The notes: generated by a model from the sequence alone, not told the origin. A DNA stretch of 64,000 nucleotides from Pantoea nemavictus (GCF_037479095.1 NZ_JBBGZW010000001.1:2046001-2110000), one strand, 5' to 3'; positions 24,493-36,700 are shown, numbered from the stretch's first letter. Program-made: numbers and translations.

Positions 24493-25481
24493 ACCGAACC
24501 GCGCTCCACCAGCTCCGGCGTCAGCACCAGCGTTTGCTGACTGGCGTCGGGATCGCTCATACGATGAATCAAGGTATCAATCGCCAGTTCGCCGAGCTCA
24601 TCTTTCGGTTGATGGATGGTGCTAAGCGGCGGCGTCAGGTAACGCGCCAGCTCGATGTTGTCATAGCCCATCACCGCAATATCCTGCGGCACACGCAAGC
24701 CGGCCTGGAACAAAGCGTGATAGACGCCAACCGCCATAGCATCGTTACTGGTAAACACCGCTTCAGGTAACGCATCTAACGCCAGCAGCTGGTTCATCGC
24801 ATTGAAACCGCCCTGAAACTCGAAATCGCCATCGACGACGTAGCCCGGCGGCACCGACAATCCGCGGTTGGCCATCGCTTTATGGAAACCTTCCAGACGC
24901 AAACGCGCCGGGGTTTTATCCTGCGGTCCCGCAATACAGGCAATACGCGTGTAGCCGCGATCGATCAGATGCTGAGTGGCCAGCTCGCCGCCCAGCAGCG
25001 CGTTATCCTGAATAATGTCACCGCGCCCTTCAAATGGCGCCCAGTCCATCATCACCATTGGCACCGACGGATAACGATTGAGGATCTCCGCCGACGGCAG
25101 ATGGGTTTCGGTACACATCATCAGCAAACCATCGACACGCTTTTGCATCAACGTTTCGAGGCTGCGATTCATGCGTTCTTCATCGCCTTCGGTATTGCAC
25201 AGAATCAGGCTATAGCCGCGTTCGTAGCAGCTATTCTCCACGCCACGCACCACTTCAGAATAGAACGGGTTACTGCTGGCGGTCAGCAGCATGCCAATGG
25301 TGCGCGTTTGCTTGAGCTTCAGGCTGCGCGCCAGCGCGGACGGCGCATAGTTGAGTTCGCGAATCGCCTGATCCACCTTTTCCCGCACCTGCTCGCTGAC
25401 AAAGCGATTGTTATTGATGACGTGAGAAACGGTGGAGGTAGAGACGCCCGCCAGGCGAGCGACATCTTTCATGGTAGCCAA
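24489..25481 (-). CDS. rbsR: Ribose operon repressor RbsR
   Basis: 330 residues, LacI/GalR family, as in E. coli. The N-terminal helix-turn-helix and hinge ([20 protein letters not shown], then [16 protein letters not shown]) precede a ribose-binding-protein-like core ending in [10 protein letters not shown]. Ribose releases it from the palindromes at 30299-30393. It is the last gene of rbsDACBKR, four bases after rbsK, so the repressor controls its own synthesis. Confidence 0.96.
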   Translation of the reverse strand: MATMKDVARLAGVSTSTVSHVINNNRFVSEQVREKVDQAIRELNYAPSALARSLKLKQTRTIGMLLTASSNPFYSEVVRGVENSCYERGYSLILCNTEGDEERMNRSLETLMQKRVDGLLMMCTETHLPSAEILNRYPSVPMVMMDWAPFEGRGDIIQDNALLGGELATQHLIDRGYTRIACIAGPQDKTPARLRLEGFHKAMANRGLSVPPGYVVDGDFEFQGGFNAMNQLLALDALPEAVFTSNDAMAVGVYHALFQAGLRVPQDIAVMGYDNIELARYLTPPLSTIHQPKDELGELAIDTLIHRMSDPDASQQTLVLTPELVERGSV

Positions 25482-25485
25482 GCGC

Positions 25486-26415
25486 TTAGCCCTGTTGTTG
25501 CAGGAAGGCGTCGATCTCAGTGCGCCACGGCACTGAGGGTTGAGCGCCCGGACGCGTCACCGCAATCGCGGCGGCGGCATGGGCGAAACGCACGGCATCA
25601 TGCATCGCTACGCCTTCCAGACGCGCGGTGATAAACGCACCGTTAAAGGTATCGCCCGCAGCGATGGTATCGATGGCCTGCACGCTGAAGCCCGGAATAC
25701 GCACGCCGTTTCCTTGTTCACTCAGCCACACGCCGCGACGGCCCAACGTGATTAACACGGTAGCAATACCTTTGGCATGCAATGCCTGCGCGGCACGCGC
25801 TGCGTCTTCATCGCTCTTTACCGCGATACCGGTGAGAATTTCTGCCTCAGTTTCATTTGGCGTGATGATGTCAATCAATCCGAGCAGCTCATCAGAGAGT
25901 TGTGTGGCTGGCGCGGGATTGAGAATCACCTGGGTATGCTGCTCACGGGCAATTTTCGCCGCTGCCAGTACGCTTTCCAGTGGCGATTCCAGCTGCATCA
26001 GCAACGCATCTGCATCGGCAATGACCTGCTGATGATGCGCAACGCGGGCAGGGGTTAGGGCCGCATTGGCGCCGGAATAAATACCGATATTATTTTCGCC
26101 TTCGCCATTGACGAAGATCATCGCCACCCCGGTGGCTTCATCCGCGACGATTTCGACCGGCGCAGTATCAATGCGGTCTTGCTGCAGCTGCTGACGAATG
26201 CGTGCACCAATATCATCGGCACCGACACACGCAATAAATGCAATATCAGCCCCTGCACGGCCAGCGGCTACTGCCTGATTGGCCCCTTTGCCGCCAAAGG
26301 CAATTTGATACTGTTTGCCGATCACCGTTTCGCCCGGACGCGGAAAGTGGGCGAGGTTAAGGATGTGATCGGCATTGATGCTGCCGAGAACGGCCAGTTT
26401 TGCGCTTGTGGTCAT
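25486..26415 (-). CDS. rbsK: Ribokinase
   Basis: 309 residues, as in E. coli. RbsK phosphorylates ribose to ribose-5-phosphate in the cytoplasm. PfkB-family signatures are present: [15 protein letters not shown] near residue 40 and [12 protein letters not shown] with the catalytic Asp near 255. The gene follows rbsB after 64 bp. Confidence 0.97.
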   Translation of the reverse strand: MTTSAKLAVLGSINADHILNLAHFPRPGETVIGKQYQIAFGGKGANQAVAAGRAGADIAFIACVGADDIGARIRQQLQQDRIDTAPVEIVADEATGVAMIFVNGEGENNIGIYSGANAALTPARVAHHQQVIADADALLMQLESPLESVLAAAKIAREQHTQVILNPAPATQLSDELLGLIDIITPNETEAEILTGIAVKSDEDAARAAQALHAKGIATVLITLGRRGVWLSEQGNGVRIPGFSVQAIDTIAAGDTFNGAFITARLEGVAMHDAVRFAHAAAAIAVTRPGAQPSVPWRTEIDAFLQQQG

Positions 26416-26479
26416 TGGGATTCATCCAGAAAGATGCGCCACCAGGACGGTGGCGCGTTGCCCTGCTTTTCTTTACTTA

Positions 26480-27355
26480 TTATTTGGTCACCAGCTTCAG
26501 GTCAACCGGGTTCACCGACTGCACCTTCTCACCTTTCAATACTTTATCGGCAGTCTGCACGCCAATCACGCCAATCTTATCTGGCATCTGTGCCACAGTA
26601 GCGGTCAGTTTACCCGATTCTACCGCCTTCACACCGTCAGCGGTGCCATCGAAGCCCACCACCAGCACGTCAGTTTTCCCGGCAGTTTGCAGCGCACGCA
26701 GCGCGCCCAACGCCATTTCGTCGTTCTGAGCAAAAACAGCCTGTACATCCGGATGTCCCTGCAGCAGGTTCTGCATCACGTTCAAACCTTTGGTACGGTC
26801 AAAGTCAGCAGGCTGGCTCGCCAGAATATTGAATTTGTGCGCATCAGCCGCCTGTTTGAAGCCTTCGCCACGCTCGCGCGCTGCAGAAGTACCGGCAATA
26901 CCCTGCAGTTCAATGATTTTCGCGCCTTCGCCCAGCTTTTTGGCGATGAAGTCACCGGCCATTTTGCCGCCGAAGCGGTTGTCAGAAGCAACGTGACTCA
27001 CCACGGTACCTTGTGCAGCAACACGGTCCAGGGTGATCACCGGAATGTTCGCCTGGTTCGCCATCTTAACGGCGTTGCCCACTGCATCAGAATCGGTTGG
27101 GTTGATCAGCAGCAGCTTGGTGCCGCGCACCGTCAGATCCTGCACGTTCGCCAGCTCTTTCGCCGGGTTGTTCTGCGAATCCAGCACTACAAGGTTATAA
27201 CCCAGTTGATCAGCTTCTTTCTGTGCGCCATCTTTCAGTGACACAAAGAACGGATTATTCAGGGTTGAAACCACCAGAGCAATGGTGTCCTTAGCCATCG
27301 CGCCAGCACTGAGGGTAGCGCCAAGAATGACGGCCAATGCAGTTAACTTTTTCAT
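26480..27355 (-). CDS. rbsB: Periplasmic ribose-binding protein
   Basis: 291 residues (E. coli 296). A Sec signal peptide ([21 protein letters not shown]) leads into a type I periplasmic binding fold ([42 protein letters not shown]). It delivers ribose to RbsAC and, in E. coli, signals to the chemoreceptor Trg. AGGA precedes the ATG. Confidence 0.97.
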   Translation of the reverse strand: MKKLTALAVILGATLSAGAMAKDTIALVVSTLNNPFFVSLKDGAQKEADQLGYNLVVLDSQNNPAKELANVQDLTVRGTKLLLINPTDSDAVGNAVKMANQANIPVITLDRVAAQGTVVSHVASDNRFGGKMAGDFIAKKLGEGAKIIELQGIAGTSAARERGEGFKQAADAHKFNILASQPADFDRTKGLNVMQNLLQGHPDVQAVFAQNDEMALGALRALQTAGKTDVLVVGFDGTADGVKAVESGKLTATVAQMPDKIGVIGVQTADKVLKGEKVQSVNPVDLKLVTK

Positions 27356-27381
27356 TTTTAAATCCTGTGTGAAGGTCAGAG

Positions 27382-28353
27382 TTATTTACTGCTTTTGTTA
27401 TCCACCAGCACCGCTAGCAGAATGACGACGGCTTTAACAATCATTTGGTAGTAAGACGATACGCCCATCAGATTCAGGCCGTTATTCAGGAAACCGAGGA
27501 TTAACGCACCAATCAGCGTGCCCATAATGCGACCTTTACCGCCCGCCAGGCTGGTACCGCCCAGCACCACCGCAGCAATGGCATCCAGTTCATAACCGGT
27601 ACCTGCCGTGGGTTGTGCAGAAGAAAGGCGAGCCACTTCGATGGTGCCCGCCAATGCCGCCAGCAGACCGCACAGCGAATAGACGATGATTTTGACGCGG
27701 TTAACGCTGATACCGGATAAACGCGTAGCCGCTTCGTTACCGCCCAGCGCATAGATGTAACGTCCGAGGCGCGTGTGATGCAGCATGTACCACGCCAGTG
27801 CGAACACCACCGCCATCAGCCATACCGGTGTAGGAATGCCCAATGGACGGCCGATGCCGAACCAGCCGAACAGATCGGCGTTATCGTTAAAACCGGTGTT
27901 AATTGGACTACCGTTGGTATAAACCATGGTGACACCGCGCAGCAGCAGCATCATTACCAGCGTAGCGATAAAAGCCTGCACCTTGCCGCGTGCGACAATC
28001 ACGCCGGTAATAGCACCAATTGCCGCGCCCAGCGCCAGCGAAGCCGCAACGGCTACCAGCGCATTCACTTCTAATCCGACGATTGACGCCGCGACGGCAC
28101 CCGTCAGCGCCAGTAGCGATCCCACCGACAAATCAATGCCCGAGGTCAGAATCACCAGCGTCATCCCCACCGCCATAATGGCGTTGACCGATGTCTGCTG
28201 CAGGATATTGAACATGTTTGGCAGCGTGAAGAAATTCGGGCTCTGGCTGGCGACCACGGCGATCAGCACAATCAGCGCAATCAGGGATTTCTGCTCTAGC
28301 AGCCAGGCTTTGCTGAACCAACGACGGCTGGCGGGTAAGGTTTGGGTGCTCAT
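27382..28353 (-). CDS. rbsC: Ribose ABC transporter permease
   Basis: 323 residues (E. coli 321), a hydrophobic multi-spanning inner-membrane protein of the BPD_transp_2 family. Family segments are visible: [19 protein letters not shown] near 60 and [19 protein letters not shown] near 245. The start overlaps the rbsA stop by four bases (ATGA). Confidence 0.96.
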   Translation of the reverse strand: MSTQTLPASRRWFSKAWLLEQKSLIALIVLIAVVASQSPNFFTLPNMFNILQQTSVNAIMAVGMTLVILTSGIDLSVGSLLALTGAVAASIVGLEVNALVAVAASLALGAAIGAITGVIVARGKVQAFIATLVMMLLLRGVTMVYTNGSPINTGFNDNADLFGWFGIGRPLGIPTPVWLMAVVFALAWYMLHHTRLGRYIYALGGNEAATRLSGISVNRVKIIVYSLCGLLAALAGTIEVARLSSAQPTAGTGYELDAIAAVVLGGTSLAGGKGRIMGTLIGALILGFLNNGLNLMGVSSYYQMIVKAVVILLAVLVDNKSSK

Positions 28354-29858
28354 ACTACTAACTCCTCGCTGTGTTGCTTACCGACTGCCGCCGCCATCAG
28401 GGATTCCTGGGTAGCCTGCTCACGGGAAAATTCGCCACTCAGATGGCCTTCATGCATCACCACGATGCGATCGCTCATGCCCAGCACTTCCGGCATTTCT
28501 GACGACACCAAAATGATGCTCAGCCCTTCGGCTTTAAACTGGTTAATTAACTGATAGATCTCTTTTTTCGCCCCGACATCGACGCCGCGTGTCGGCTCAT
28601 CAAGAATCAGCACATCGGGGCGCGTCATCAGACCGCGCGCAATCGCTACTTTTTGCTGATTACCACCGGACAGCAGGCCAATCGGCTGCTCCATTGAGGG
28701 GGTTTTGACGTTGAACAGGCGGATAAAATCGCCCACCGCCAGCTGCTCGTCACTGTGTCGGAGATTGCCCGCGCCGGTACTGAAATAGCGCAGCGCGGTC
28801 AGCGACATGTTCTCTTTCACCGACATGCCAAGCACCAGGCCATCGCGCTTGCGGTCTTCAGAGATATAAACGATGCCGTTTGCTAAGCCATCCTGCGGTG
28901 AGCGGGTCATGATCTCGCGGCCATTCAGCGTCACTTTGCCTTTGCTGCGCGGCAAGGCGCCATACAGCACTTTCATCAATTCGGTCCGGCCCGCGCCCAT
29001 CAGGCCGGACACGCCAAGGATTTCCCCTTTGCGCAGCGTAAAGCTGACATCATCGACGCCCGGCCCGCTCAGGTTTTCTACTTTTAAGCGGATCTCACCC
29101 GGCTGTTGATCGATGCGCGGATATTGATCTTCCAGCTTGCGGCCGACCATCATCTCGATCAGGCTCTCTTCGCTCAGATCGCTGACCGCACGCTCGGCGA
29201 TAAACTGCCCATCGCGGAACACGGTGACGTCATCGCAAATCTCGAAGATCTCTTTCATGCGGTGCGAGATATAGACGATGCCGCAGCCCTGCGCTTTCAG
29301 TTCATTAATCACGCGGAACAACGACAGCGTTTCGGTATCGGTTAGCGCATCGGTCGGTTCATCCATAATGATGACTTTCGACTCGAAGCTGAGCACTTTG
29401 GCGATCTCGACCATCTGCTGATCGCCAATCGACAAATCGCCCACCAGCTTGTGGCTGCTAAAACGCAGATTGAGGCGCTTTAACAGCGCATCCGCCGCGG
29501 CGTACATCTTTTTCCATTCGATGCGGCCAAAGCGGTTAACAAATTCACGGCCAAGGAAAATATTCTCGGCAACAGTCAGTTGTGGAATCAGGTTCAGTTC
29601 CTGATGGATGATGCCAATGCCCGCTTCCTGAGACGCTTTTGGGCCAGAGAACGCCACATCCTTACCTAGCCACTGCATGGAACCGGCGTCCATGCTGTAA
29701 ATGCCGGTAAGCACTTTCATCATGGTGGATTTACCGGCACCGTTTTCACCCACCAGCGCCATGACGCGGCCAGGATAGACGGCAAGCGAGGCGCCATTCA
29801 GCGCTTTCACGCCAGGAAACGACTTTTCAATCCCTTTGAGTTGCAATAGCGGTTGCAT
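28350..29858 (-). CDS. rbsA: Ribose ABC transporter ATP-binding protein
   Basis: 502 residues (E. coli 501) with two fused nucleotide-binding domains. The first has a canonical Walker [10 protein letters not shown] near 38, signature [14 protein letters not shown] near 142 and Walker B VIIMDEP. The second has the degenerate P-loop GLMGAGRTE near 286 but signature LSGGNQQKV near 400 and Walker [13 protein letters not shown], typical of sugar importers of this class. It pairs with RbsC; rbsD is seven bases upstream. Confidence 0.97.
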   Translation of the reverse strand: MQPLLQLKGIEKSFPGVKALNGASLAVYPGRVMALVGENGAGKSTMMKVLTGIYSMDAGSMQWLGKDVAFSGPKASQEAGIGIIHQELNLIPQLTVAENIFLGREFVNRFGRIEWKKMYAAADALLKRLNLRFSSHKLVGDLSIGDQQMVEIAKVLSFESKVIIMDEPTDALTDTETLSLFRVINELKAQGCGIVYISHRMKEIFEICDDVTVFRDGQFIAERAVSDLSEESLIEMMVGRKLEDQYPRIDQQPGEIRLKVENLSGPGVDDVSFTLRKGEILGVSGLMGAGRTELMKVLYGALPRSKGKVTLNGREIMTRSPQDGLANGIVYISEDRKRDGLVLGMSVKENMSLTALRYFSTGAGNLRHSDEQLAVGDFIRLFNVKTPSMEQPIGLLSGGNQQKVAIARGLMTRPDVLILDEPTRGVDVGAKKEIYQLINQFKAEGLSIILVSSEMPEVLGMSDRIVVMHEGHLSGEFSREQATQESLMAAAVGKQHSEELVV

Positions 29859-29865
29859 AACGGCC

Positions 29866-30285
29866 TCAGAAGGTCACGCCAGCGCTCAGGATGACATTCG
29901 CATACGGAGAACACTCTCCGCTGCGAATGACCGCCTGACTACGCTGCGTTTGTTGTTTGAATTGTTCATGGCTGGTGTAACGGATGGTAATGACATTCCC
30001 CTGGTGCCGTTGCAAGGCTTCGAGCACGGCGAGCAGTGCGCTGTGGAGCTGCGGATTATGCTGCTTAATCTCCTCCGCCATCAGGGCGCTTTCGACCTGC
30101 ATCTCCTGCGTGATAACGTCGACCACCTGTAAAAATTCGGGCGTACCCGGCGTTAACGCCAGATCGATGCGCTGTGGACCGGCCGGAATCGGCAAGCCTG
30201 CATCTGCAATCGTCAGCGTATCGGTGTGCCCCAGGCGGGCAATCACATGAGAGACTTCAGCGTTTAACAAGCGACCTTTTTTCAT
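29866..30285 (-). CDS. rbsD: D-ribose pyranase
   Basis: 139 residues, the E. coli length. RbsD interconverts beta-pyranose and furanose ribose so that RbsK gets its substrate. The ATG at 30285 ([20 protein letters not shown]) is the family start; 20 upstream in-frame residues would be encoded across the operator. The catalytic His lies in VIARLGHTD. It is the first gene of the rbs operon. Confidence 0.96.
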   Translation of the reverse strand: MKKGRLLNAEVSHVIARLGHTDTLTIADAGLPIPAGPQRIDLALTPGTPEFLQVVDVITQEMQVESALMAEEIKQHNPQLHSALLAVLEALQRHQGNVITIRYTSHEQFKQQTQRSQAVIRSGECSPYANVILSAGVTF

Positions 30286-30298
30286 TTCTTCCACTCCA

Positions 30299-30393
30299 CA
30301 GCGAAACGTTTCGCTGATCGGGAGTGTATAAAATGCGCGCGGCAACTCAATGACGGCATCACGGAAATGTGATCGCCATCGAAACGTTTCGCT
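30299..30393 (-). promoter_or_regulatory. rbs promoter with two RbsR operators
   Basis: A perfect palindrome cagcgaaacgtttcgctg (30299-30316) overlaps the expected transcription start. A second copy of the core cgaaacgtttcg lies at 30380-30391, centre to centre 78 bp. Between them a minus-strand promoter can be read: TTGAGT (30345-30350), 16 bp, TACACT (30323-30328). Two operators around a promoter suggest repression by looping through RbsR. Confidence 0.8.
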
Positions 30394-30457
30394 TGTACCA
30401 GAGAGAATTTGAGTTTGGTGGGATTGCGGAGCCGCTTACACGGCCCCGGGGAGGAAA

Positions 30458-30853
30458 TTATGGCAGTTTACGCACCTGTTTCACGTCCAGTTCGATGGAG
30501 TTGAAATCTTTATCCAGTTCACCGGTCAGTTCTACCTGATCCTTCGGTGAGATGGTTAAACCGTTCCAGCGCTTATGATCGATTTCGACCTTCATGGTGC
30601 CAGTGGCATCACGGAACTGATAATCCTCATCACCAATTTGCTTCTCTAGCGTACCGCGCACGGTAATCCAGCTATCGTCTTTCATCTCTTCGGCCTGTTT
30701 CACCGTAACAACACTGGTGTTATCAGCTTTGAAACCACCAGACTTAACCTGCGCCGTTGGTGCATTCGGATCAATAAAGCCACCCTGCTGGGCGGCAAGT
30801 ACCGGCGTAGCGGCCAGCGCGATAACGGCTAATAGAGCTGCAGACTTTTTCAT
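30458..30853 (-). CDS. ygiW: YgiW/BOF-family periplasmic OB-fold protein
   Basis: 131 residues (E. coli YgiW 130). I choose the ATG at 30853, preceded by GAGG at six bases; upstream in-frame ATGs lack a ribosome site. A signal peptide (MKKSAALLAVIALAATPVLA-AQ) is followed by an OB-fold domain (TVRGTLEKQIGDEDYQF, VEIDHKRWNGLTISPKD). YgiW is linked to envelope and peroxide stress and sits next to qseBC in enterobacteria. Here the pair lies between rbsD and kup rather than at its distant E. coli site. Confidence 0.9.
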   Translation of the reverse strand: MKKSAALLAVIALAATPVLAAQQGGFIDPNAPTAQVKSGGFKADNTSVVTVKQAEEMKDDSWITVRGTLEKQIGDEDYQFRDATGTMKVEIDHKRWNGLTISPKDQVELTGELDKDFNSIELDVKQVRKLP

Positions 30854-30910
30854 AAATGACCTCTTTTTCATCAATGTGTCGGATTACGGGAGCTATTTCA
30901 CCACAAGGTT

Positions 30911-30927
30911 CTTAACAGGATCTTAAG
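30911..30927 (+). promoter_or_regulatory. Putative QseB/PmrA-type box
   Basis: The direct repeat CTTAA (30911) and CTTAA (30922), 11 bp apart, lies in the 180-bp divergent region between ygiW and qseB. This spacing is typical for dimers of OmpR-family regulators, and PmrA-like boxes use the same half-site. Autoregulation by QseB is likely. Confidence 0.55.
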
Positions 30928-31033
30928 AAAACGCATTGCGCGTACATTCATGAAAAATAGTCTATTTGCCGCGATTTTCGCTGTACAAGAGTGATTGTGC
31001 TTCGTATAACTCCGTTTAACAGAAGGAGACGTA

Positions 31034-31696
31034 ATGCGCATTTTACTGATTGAAGATGACACGCTGATTGGTGACGGATTAAAAGTCGGGCTCACCAAAC
31101 TCGGCTTCAGCGTGGACTGGTTTGTCTCCGGCGAAAGCGGGTTTCAAGCGTTAACAGCGGCCCCCTGGGATGCGGTGGTGCTGGATCTGTCGCTGCCCGA
31201 GCGCGACGGTCTGGATATCCTGCGCCAATGGCGCCAGCAAGGACACGATGTGCCAGTTCTGATCCTTACCGCGCGTGATGCGCTCGATCAGCGTGTGCAG
31301 GGATTGCAGCTCGGCGCCGATGATTACCTGTGCAAGCCGTTTGCGCTGACAGAAGTGGCGGCGCGCTTGCAGGCGCTGATCCGTCGTCGTCACGGGCAAC
31401 TACAGCCCGAACTCAAACACGGCAAGGTGGTGATGGCGCCCGGCAGCCACAGCGTAATGTGCGATGGCGAAGCCGTCAGCCTGAAGAGCCGTGAACTGGC
31501 GCTGCTGGAGCTGTTTCTGCGCAACCCTGGCCGCGTGCTGACGCGCAGTCAGCTGGAAGAAAAACTGTATAGCTGGAATGAGGATGTCTCCAGCAATGCG
31601 GTGGAAGTGCACATTCATCATCTGCGTAAAAAACTCGGTAGCCAGTTTATTCGCACCGTGCATGGTGTGGGCTATACGCTGGGAGCGGCGGAATGA
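31034..31696 (+). CDS. qseB: OmpR-family response regulator QseB
   Basis: 220 residues. The receiver domain starts [17 protein letters not shown], with phosphoacceptor Asp51 in [12 protein letters not shown] and the conserved Lys in YLCKPFAL near 101. The C-terminal winged helix has [17 protein letters not shown] and HGVGYTLG. Sequence and the divergent ygiW favour QseB (PreA) over PmrA, its close relative. AGAAGGAGA precedes the ATG. The qseC start overlaps its end by four bases. Confidence 0.9.
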   Translation: MRILLIEDDTLIGDGLKVGLTKLGFSVDWFVSGESGFQALTAAPWDAVVLDLSLPERDGLDILRQWRQQGHDVPVLILTARDALDQRVQGLQLGADDYLCKPFALTEVAARLQALIRRRHGQLQPELKHGKVVMAPGSHSVMCDGEAVSLKSRELALLELFLRNPGRVLTRSQLEEKLYSWNEDVSSNAVEVHIHHLRKKLGSQFIRTVHGVGYTLGAAE

Positions 31697-33024
31697 GTCT
31701 GTTTCTGCGCCTCGCCATCGGCTTTGTGCTGCTGATTCTGTTATGCGGCGGACTTGCCGGCCTCAGCGCATGGCATCAAACCCGCGATACGGTGAATGAG
31801 CTGTTTGATACCCAGCAGATGCTATTTGCTAAACGCCTGATAGCGCTCGATCCCACCTCGCTGCAGGACGTTACGCTGCCCAAAACCAAAGCGATATTAC
31901 GCCATCATCGTGGCGATCAGGATGATGATGCCCTGGCGTTTGCCATTTTCAGCGCCGAGGGACAACCGCTCTTAAACGATGGTGAAAACGGTCGCGATCT
32001 GCAGTTTGATCATCAGCGCGATGGCTTTGTCGATGGCCGCCTGCGCGGTGATAAGGACAGCTGGCGCTTAGTGTGGCTCACCTCTGCCGATAAACGTTAT
32101 CGCGTGGTGGTTGGTCAGGAGTGGGAGTATCGCGAGGATATGACGCGCGATCTGGCGCTCAGTAGCTTGTTGCCCTGGCTGATTGCCATGCCCTTTATGC
32201 TGCTGTTTTTGCTGGCGCTGGTGTGGTTCGAACTGCGTCCGTTGAAACGTCTGACGGTTTCACTGCATCAACGTGCGCCGGATGACGCCACGCCATTGCC
32301 GGAAGCGCGCTTGCCTAAAGAGGTGAAACCGCTGGTGGTGGCGCTCAACGGATTGTTTAGTCGTATGGCACATCTGGTGCAGCGCGAACGTCGCTTCACC
32401 TCCGATGCCGCCCATGAACTGCGTAGTCCGCTGGCGGCACTGCGCGTACAGAGCGAAGTGATTCAGCTGGCCGATGATGATGAAGCGATGCGCAAACGCG
32501 CCATTCAGCAGTTGGATAGCGGTATTGTGCGCGCCACCCGGCTGGTGGATCAGCTGCTGACACTTTCACGCGTGGAAGCAGACGATCTGCGCAGCGAATT
32601 TCAACCGGTCGCGCTGGCGCCGCTGCTGCAAAATCTATTGGCGGAACATTTCCCACAGGCGGAACAGCAGCATACCGATTTAGCATTTACCAGCCATGCT
32701 GAACCGGTGATGAACGGTCATCCGCTGCTGTTGGGTTTGATGGTGCGCAACCTGCTGGATAACGCGCTGCGCTATTCACCGGCGGGAAGTACTATCGATG
32801 TGCAGCTCAATGCTCGCGCCATTACCGTTGATGATAACGGACCTGGCGTCAGCGAAGAGCAACTGGCAAGGCTGGGAGAACGCTTTTGGCGACCGCCAGG
32901 GCAGGCACAAACCGGGAGCGGATTGGGGCTTTCCATCGTGAAGAATATTGCCCAACTGCACGGCATTCGATTGCAGTTCAGCCAGCGCGCCAGCGGAGGA
33001 TTGCGCGTCACTTTAAGCTGGTGA
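31693..33024 (+). CDS. qseC: Sensor histidine kinase QseC
   Basis: 443 residues (E. coli 449). Two membrane segments (about 3-23 and 160-180) bracket a periplasmic sensor of about 135 residues. The H-box is [17 protein letters not shown] with His241, followed by the N-box [12 protein letters not shown]1 DDNGPGVS and G2 [12 protein letters not shown]. QseC phosphorylates QseB; adrenergic and AI-3 sensing are reported for E. coli and not implied by sequence here. It converges on kup with an 11-bp gap and no clear terminator. Confidence 0.9.
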   Translation: MSLFLRLAIGFVLLILLCGGLAGLSAWHQTRDTVNELFDTQQMLFAKRLIALDPTSLQDVTLPKTKAILRHHRGDQDDDALAFAIFSAEGQPLLNDGENGRDLQFDHQRDGFVDGRLRGDKDSWRLVWLTSADKRYRVVVGQEWEYREDMTRDLALSSLLPWLIAMPFMLLFLLALVWFELRPLKRLTVSLHQRAPDDATPLPEARLPKEVKPLVVALNGLFSRMAHLVQRERRFTSDAAHELRSPLAALRVQSEVIQLADDDEAMRKRAIQQLDSGIVRATRLVDQLLTLSRVEADDLRSEFQPVALAPLLQNLLAEHFPQAEQQHTDLAFTSHAEPVMNGHPLLLGLMVRNLLDNALRYSPAGSTIDVQLNARAITVDDNGPGVSEEQLARLGERFWRPPGQAQTGSGLGLSIVKNIAQLHGIRLQFSQRASGGLRVTLSW

Positions 33025-33035
33025 CGCGCACAGCG

Positions 33036-34904
33036 TTAAATCTCGACCTGGGTTCCCAGTTCGATCACGCGATTGGGTGGGATTTCAAACTGATCCGGCG
33101 CGCGCAGCGCATTGCGTTGCAGCGCCAGGAACAACTTGCCACGCAGGCGCAGATACCACGGACGATCGCCGATAATCAGCGATTCATGCGACATGAAGAA
33201 TGACGTCTCCATCATGCGGCAATTCAGCCCTTCAAGGCCGCAGCGGTGGAAAATCTCCTCAACGTTCGGCGTTTCACGCCAGCCGTAGCTCGCAACCACG
33301 CGCCAGAACGTCGGCGACAGCTGCTCAATCGTCACACGACGTACGTTGTGCACGTAAGGTGCATCTTCAGTACGCAGCGTCAGTAGCACCACGCGCTCAT
33401 GCAACACTTTGTTGTGTTTAAGGTTATGCAACATGGCAAACGGAATCACGTTAAGCGCACGCGACATATATACCGCGGTACCCGGCACGCGCACCGGCGG
33501 CGATTTCTCCAGCGAAGCAATCATCGCTTCCAGAGAGTTACCGTGCTCATGCATACGACGCAGCAGGCGGAAACGCTCGCTTTTCCAGGTGGTCATAATG
33601 ATGAACATCATCAGTGCCAGCGTTAGCGGCAGCCAACCGCCAGAGAATACTTTGATCAGGTTGGCGGAGAACAGCGACACATCGATACACAACATGGCGA
33701 TCAGAATCAGCACCACCAGATAGCGGTTCCAGTGCCAGTTTTGAATCGCCACCGTAGAGCAAAGAATCGCGGTCAGCACCATGGTGCCCGTTACCGCAAT
33801 GCCGTAAGCCGCGGCCAGATTGCTGGAGTGCTCGAAGCCGACAATCACAATCACCACCGAGAAGTAGAGCAGCCAGTTGATCACCGGGATGTAAATCTGC
33901 CCTGACTCTTCCTCAGAGGTGTGCACAATACGCATCGGCGGCAAATAGCCAAGGCGCACGGCCTGACGCGTTAACGAGAACACACCGGAAATCACCGCCT
34001 GCGAGGCGATCACCGTGGCTAAGGTCGCCAGAATTAACATCGGGATCAGCATCCAGTCCGGCGCGAGCAGGAAGAACGGATTTTTAATCGCTTCCGGATG
34101 TTTGAGCAGCAGCGCACCCTGACCGAAGTAGTTGAGCACCAGCGATGGCAGCACCACGATGAACCAGGCAAGTCGAATCGGAAATTTGCCGAAGTGGCCC
34201 ATGTCAGCATACAGCGCTTCTACGCCTGTAATCGCCAGCACCACCGCGCCCAGCGCGAAGAAAGAGACCGTTTTGTATTCGATAAAGAAGTGCAGCGCCC
34301 AGTATGGATTCATCGCGTGCAGCACGTCGGGATTACTGATGATACTGCGCGCGCCCAATACCGCCAGAACCAGAAACCACAGCAGCATCACCGGTGCGAA
34401 CAGTTTTCCGACAATGCCAGTACCGTGCTTCTGGATAACAAACAGCAGGGTCAAAACGGCGATCGCTAATGGCACGATATAGGCATCCAGACTTGGGGCC
34501 GCAATTTCCAGCCCCTCAATCGCCGAAAGCACCGAGACTGCTGGGGTAATCACCACTTCGCCATAGAAGAAGCTGCCGCCAATCAGGCCCATGATCACCA
34601 GTATCGCGGTGGCTCTGGCGCCGGTATGACGGCCAGCCAGCGACATCAGCGTCAAAATCCCGCCTTCACCCGCGTTATCGGCGCGCATCACGTAGCTGAT
34701 GTATTTAAGCGACACCACCAGAATCAGCAGCCAGAAGATCAGCGACAGGAAGCCAAAAACCGCTTCACGCTCAACGCCAAAACCAAACTGACCAGAGAGA
34801 CATTCACGCAATGTATAGAGCGGGCTGGTGCCGATATCGCCATACACCACGCCAATGGCCGCCAGTGTGACTGCCCCAAGGGACTGTTTCTTATCCGAGC
34901 TCAT
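33036..34904 (-). CDS. kup: Low-affinity K+:H+ symporter Kup (TrkD)
   Basis: 622 residues, the E. coli length, starting at ATG 34904 ([20 protein letters not shown]); a longer frame adds 13 residues without homology. About 12 membrane helices are followed by a C-terminal cytoplasmic domain of roughly 170 residues. Family motifs are [15 protein letters not shown] near 17 and [15 protein letters not shown] near 70. Kup takes up potassium at low pH or hyperosmolarity. The ribosome site is weak. Confidence 0.96.
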   Translation of the reverse strand: MSSDKKQSLGAVTLAAIGVVYGDIGTSPLYTLRECLSGQFGFGVEREAVFGFLSLIFWLLILVVSLKYISYVMRADNAGEGGILTLMSLAGRHTGARATAILVIMGLIGGSFFYGEVVITPAVSVLSAIEGLEIAAPSLDAYIVPLAIAVLTLLFVIQKHGTGIVGKLFAPVMLLWFLVLAVLGARSIISNPDVLHAMNPYWALHFFIEYKTVSFFALGAVVLAITGVEALYADMGHFGKFPIRLAWFIVVLPSLVLNYFGQGALLLKHPEAIKNPFFLLAPDWMLIPMLILATLATVIASQAVISGVFSLTRQAVRLGYLPPMRIVHTSEEESGQIYIPVINWLLYFSVVIVIVGFEHSSNLAAAYGIAVTGTMVLTAILCSTVAIQNWHWNRYLVVLILIAMLCIDVSLFSANLIKVFSGGWLPLTLALMMFIIMTTWKSERFRLLRRMHEHGNSLEAMIASLEKSPPVRVPGTAVYMSRALNVIPFAMLHNLKHNKVLHERVVLLTLRTEDAPYVHNVRRVTIEQLSPTFWRVVASYGWRETPNVEEIFHRCGLEGLNCRMMETSFFMSHESLIIGDRPWYLRLRGKLFLALQRNALRAPDQFEIPPNRVIELGTQVEI

Positions 34905-35203
34905 AAGTTGTCTTTTGTTGGAGCCGATGAGGCACTTGCCCACCGCTCAAGCCATCAAAAAGCGCACAGTATGCACATATTCCCAAAAAAACCTACTCTT
35001 ACAAAGTGTCACCATCGCGTCGGTGACGCGGTTTTTCGCCGAAAATCGGGTAAAAAAAGCGTTGGAAGCGGCGAGTTATCTCGCATCAACCTTCTGAAAC
35101 AAAAAAGCTGACGGCTATCAACGCAATCGCGCATGATAATCAGTAGAGTATTGCGCTCGCCAGACTATGACGGCACCAGGATCAAAAGGATAATGATGTG
35201 ATT

Positions 35204-36700
35204 ATGGCTCAACCCCATCTTTTGGCAGAAAGAATTTCTCGCCTGAGCAACGCGCTGGAAAAAGGGCTGTATGAACGCCATCACGCGATCCGCCTCTGTC
35301 TGCTGGCTGCGCTGAGCGGCGAAAGCGTGTTTTTGCTCGGGCCGCCCGGCATCGCTAAGAGCCTGATTGCCCGCCGCCTGAAATACGCCTTCCAACACGC
35401 CCGCGCTTTTGAATACCTGATGACCCGTTTTTCCACCCCCGAAGAGGTGTTTGGCCCGCTGTCGATTCAGGCGCTGAAAGATGAAGGGCGTTATCAACGT
35501 CTCACCAAAGGCTACCTGCCGGATGCCGAAATTGTTTTTCTCGACGAAATCTGGAAAGCCGGCCCGGCGATTCTGAATACCTTGCTCACCGCCATCAACG
35601 AACGCCGCTTCCGTAACGGCGACAGTGAAGAAAAAATCCCGATGCGTCTGCTGGTTACCGCCTCCAACGAACTGCCGGAAGCCGATAGCGGACTGGAAGC
35701 GCTGTACGATCGCATGTTGATTCGTCTGTGGCTGGATAACGTGCATGAAAAGCAGAATTTCCGCAGCATGCTCACCCACCAGCAGGACGAAAACGACAAC
35801 CCAGTCGCAGAAGCGTTGCGCATCAGCGATGAAGAGTATGAGCAGTGGCAGAAAGGCATCAGTCAGGTCAGCCTGCCCGACCACGTGTTCGAACTGATTT
35901 ATCAGCTGCGTCAGCAGTTAGAAACGCTGCCGGATGCGCCGTACATCTCCGATCGCCGCTGGAAGAAAGCCATTCATCTGTTGCAGGCCAGCGCGTTCTA
36001 TAGCGGCCGCGTGACCATCGCCCCTATCGACTTAATTCTGCTGAAAGATTGCCTGTGGCATGACGTGGCTTCGATGAAGCTGCTGGATCGCGAAATCGAT
36101 ACGCTAATGTCGCAACATGCGTGGCAGCAGCAGGCGCTGCTACACAAGCTGCAACAGATCAAAAGCCGTCGCATTGCGCTGCAACAGCAGCAAAGCGTGG
36201 CGCAAGCGCTGACGCTAGAGAAACACAGCGGCATGTTCAGCCGCAAACCGCATTATGAATTACCCGCAGCCATTACTGATGAGCAACTGACATTGATGCT
36301 GCAACAGCCGCTAATGCTGCACGATATGCAGGTGACGCATATCCTGATTGGTCGCGAAGCGCTGGAGCAGTGGCTGCTGAAAGGCGGCGAGATCCGCGGC
36401 AAGCTGAACGGTATTGGCTTTGGTCAGACGCTCGATCTGCTGGTGGATACACATCACTGTCTGACGCTGCGCGATGTCAGCCTGCAATCCACGCGACTGA
36501 CGCTGCCGGGCGCCAGCAGCAGCAGCGAGATGCCGCAGGAGATCGTGGATGAATACGAAGCGCTCGAGACACAGCTGCGTGCGCAGCGCACGCTGTTTAG
36601 CCAGCATCAGCGCTGCCTGTTTATCAGTGACGATTGGCTAGCCCGCATTGAAACCAGCCTGCAGGATGTCGCGGAACAGCTGAAACAGGCGCGAAAATGA
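35204..36700 (+). CDS. ravA: MoxR-family AAA+ ATPase RavA
   Basis: 498 residues, the E. coli length from ATG 35204 ([14 protein letters not shown]). An in-frame GTG at 35198 has the better spacing to AAGGA (seven bases), so it remains possible. The AAA+ domain has Walker A GPPGIAKS near 47, Walker B IVFLDEI near 108 and sensor 1 VTASNELPE; the LARA domain that binds the lysine decarboxylase LdcI follows. RavA works with ViaA as a chaperone linked to respiratory complexes and acid stress. viaA overlaps its end by four bases. Confidence 0.95.
   Translation: MAQPHLLAERISRLSNALEKGLYERHHAIRLCLLAALSGESVFLLGPPGIAKSLIARRLKYAFQHARAFEYLMTRFSTPEEVFGPLSIQALKDEGRYQRLTKGYLPDAEIVFLDEIWKAGPAILNTLLTAINERRFRNGDSEEKIPMRLLVTASNELPEADSGLEALYDRMLIRLWLDNVHEKQNFRSMLTHQQDENDNPVAEALRISDEEYEQWQKGISQVSLPDHVFELIYQLRQQLETLPDAPYISDRRWKKAIHLLQASAFYSGRVTIAPIDLILLKDCLWHDVASMKLLDREIDTLMSQHAWQQQALLHKLQQIKSRRIALQQQQSVAQALTLEKHSGMFSRKPHYELPAAITDEQLTLMLQQPLMLHDMQVTHILIGREALEQWLLKGGEIRGKLNGIGFGQTLDLLVDTHHCLTLRDVSLQSTRLTLPGASSSSEMPQEIVDEYEALETQLRAQRTLFSQHQRCLFISDDWLARIETSLQDVAEQLKQARK

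Noticed and set aside
25777..27241. Long plus-strand ORFs opposite rbsK and rbsB
   Set aside because: They are antisense shadows of clear family members with conserved motifs on the minus strand.
30362..30379. Possible CRP site before rbs
   Set aside because: The half-sites read TCAC-N-GTGA, the reverse of the TGTGA-N6-TCACA arrangement.
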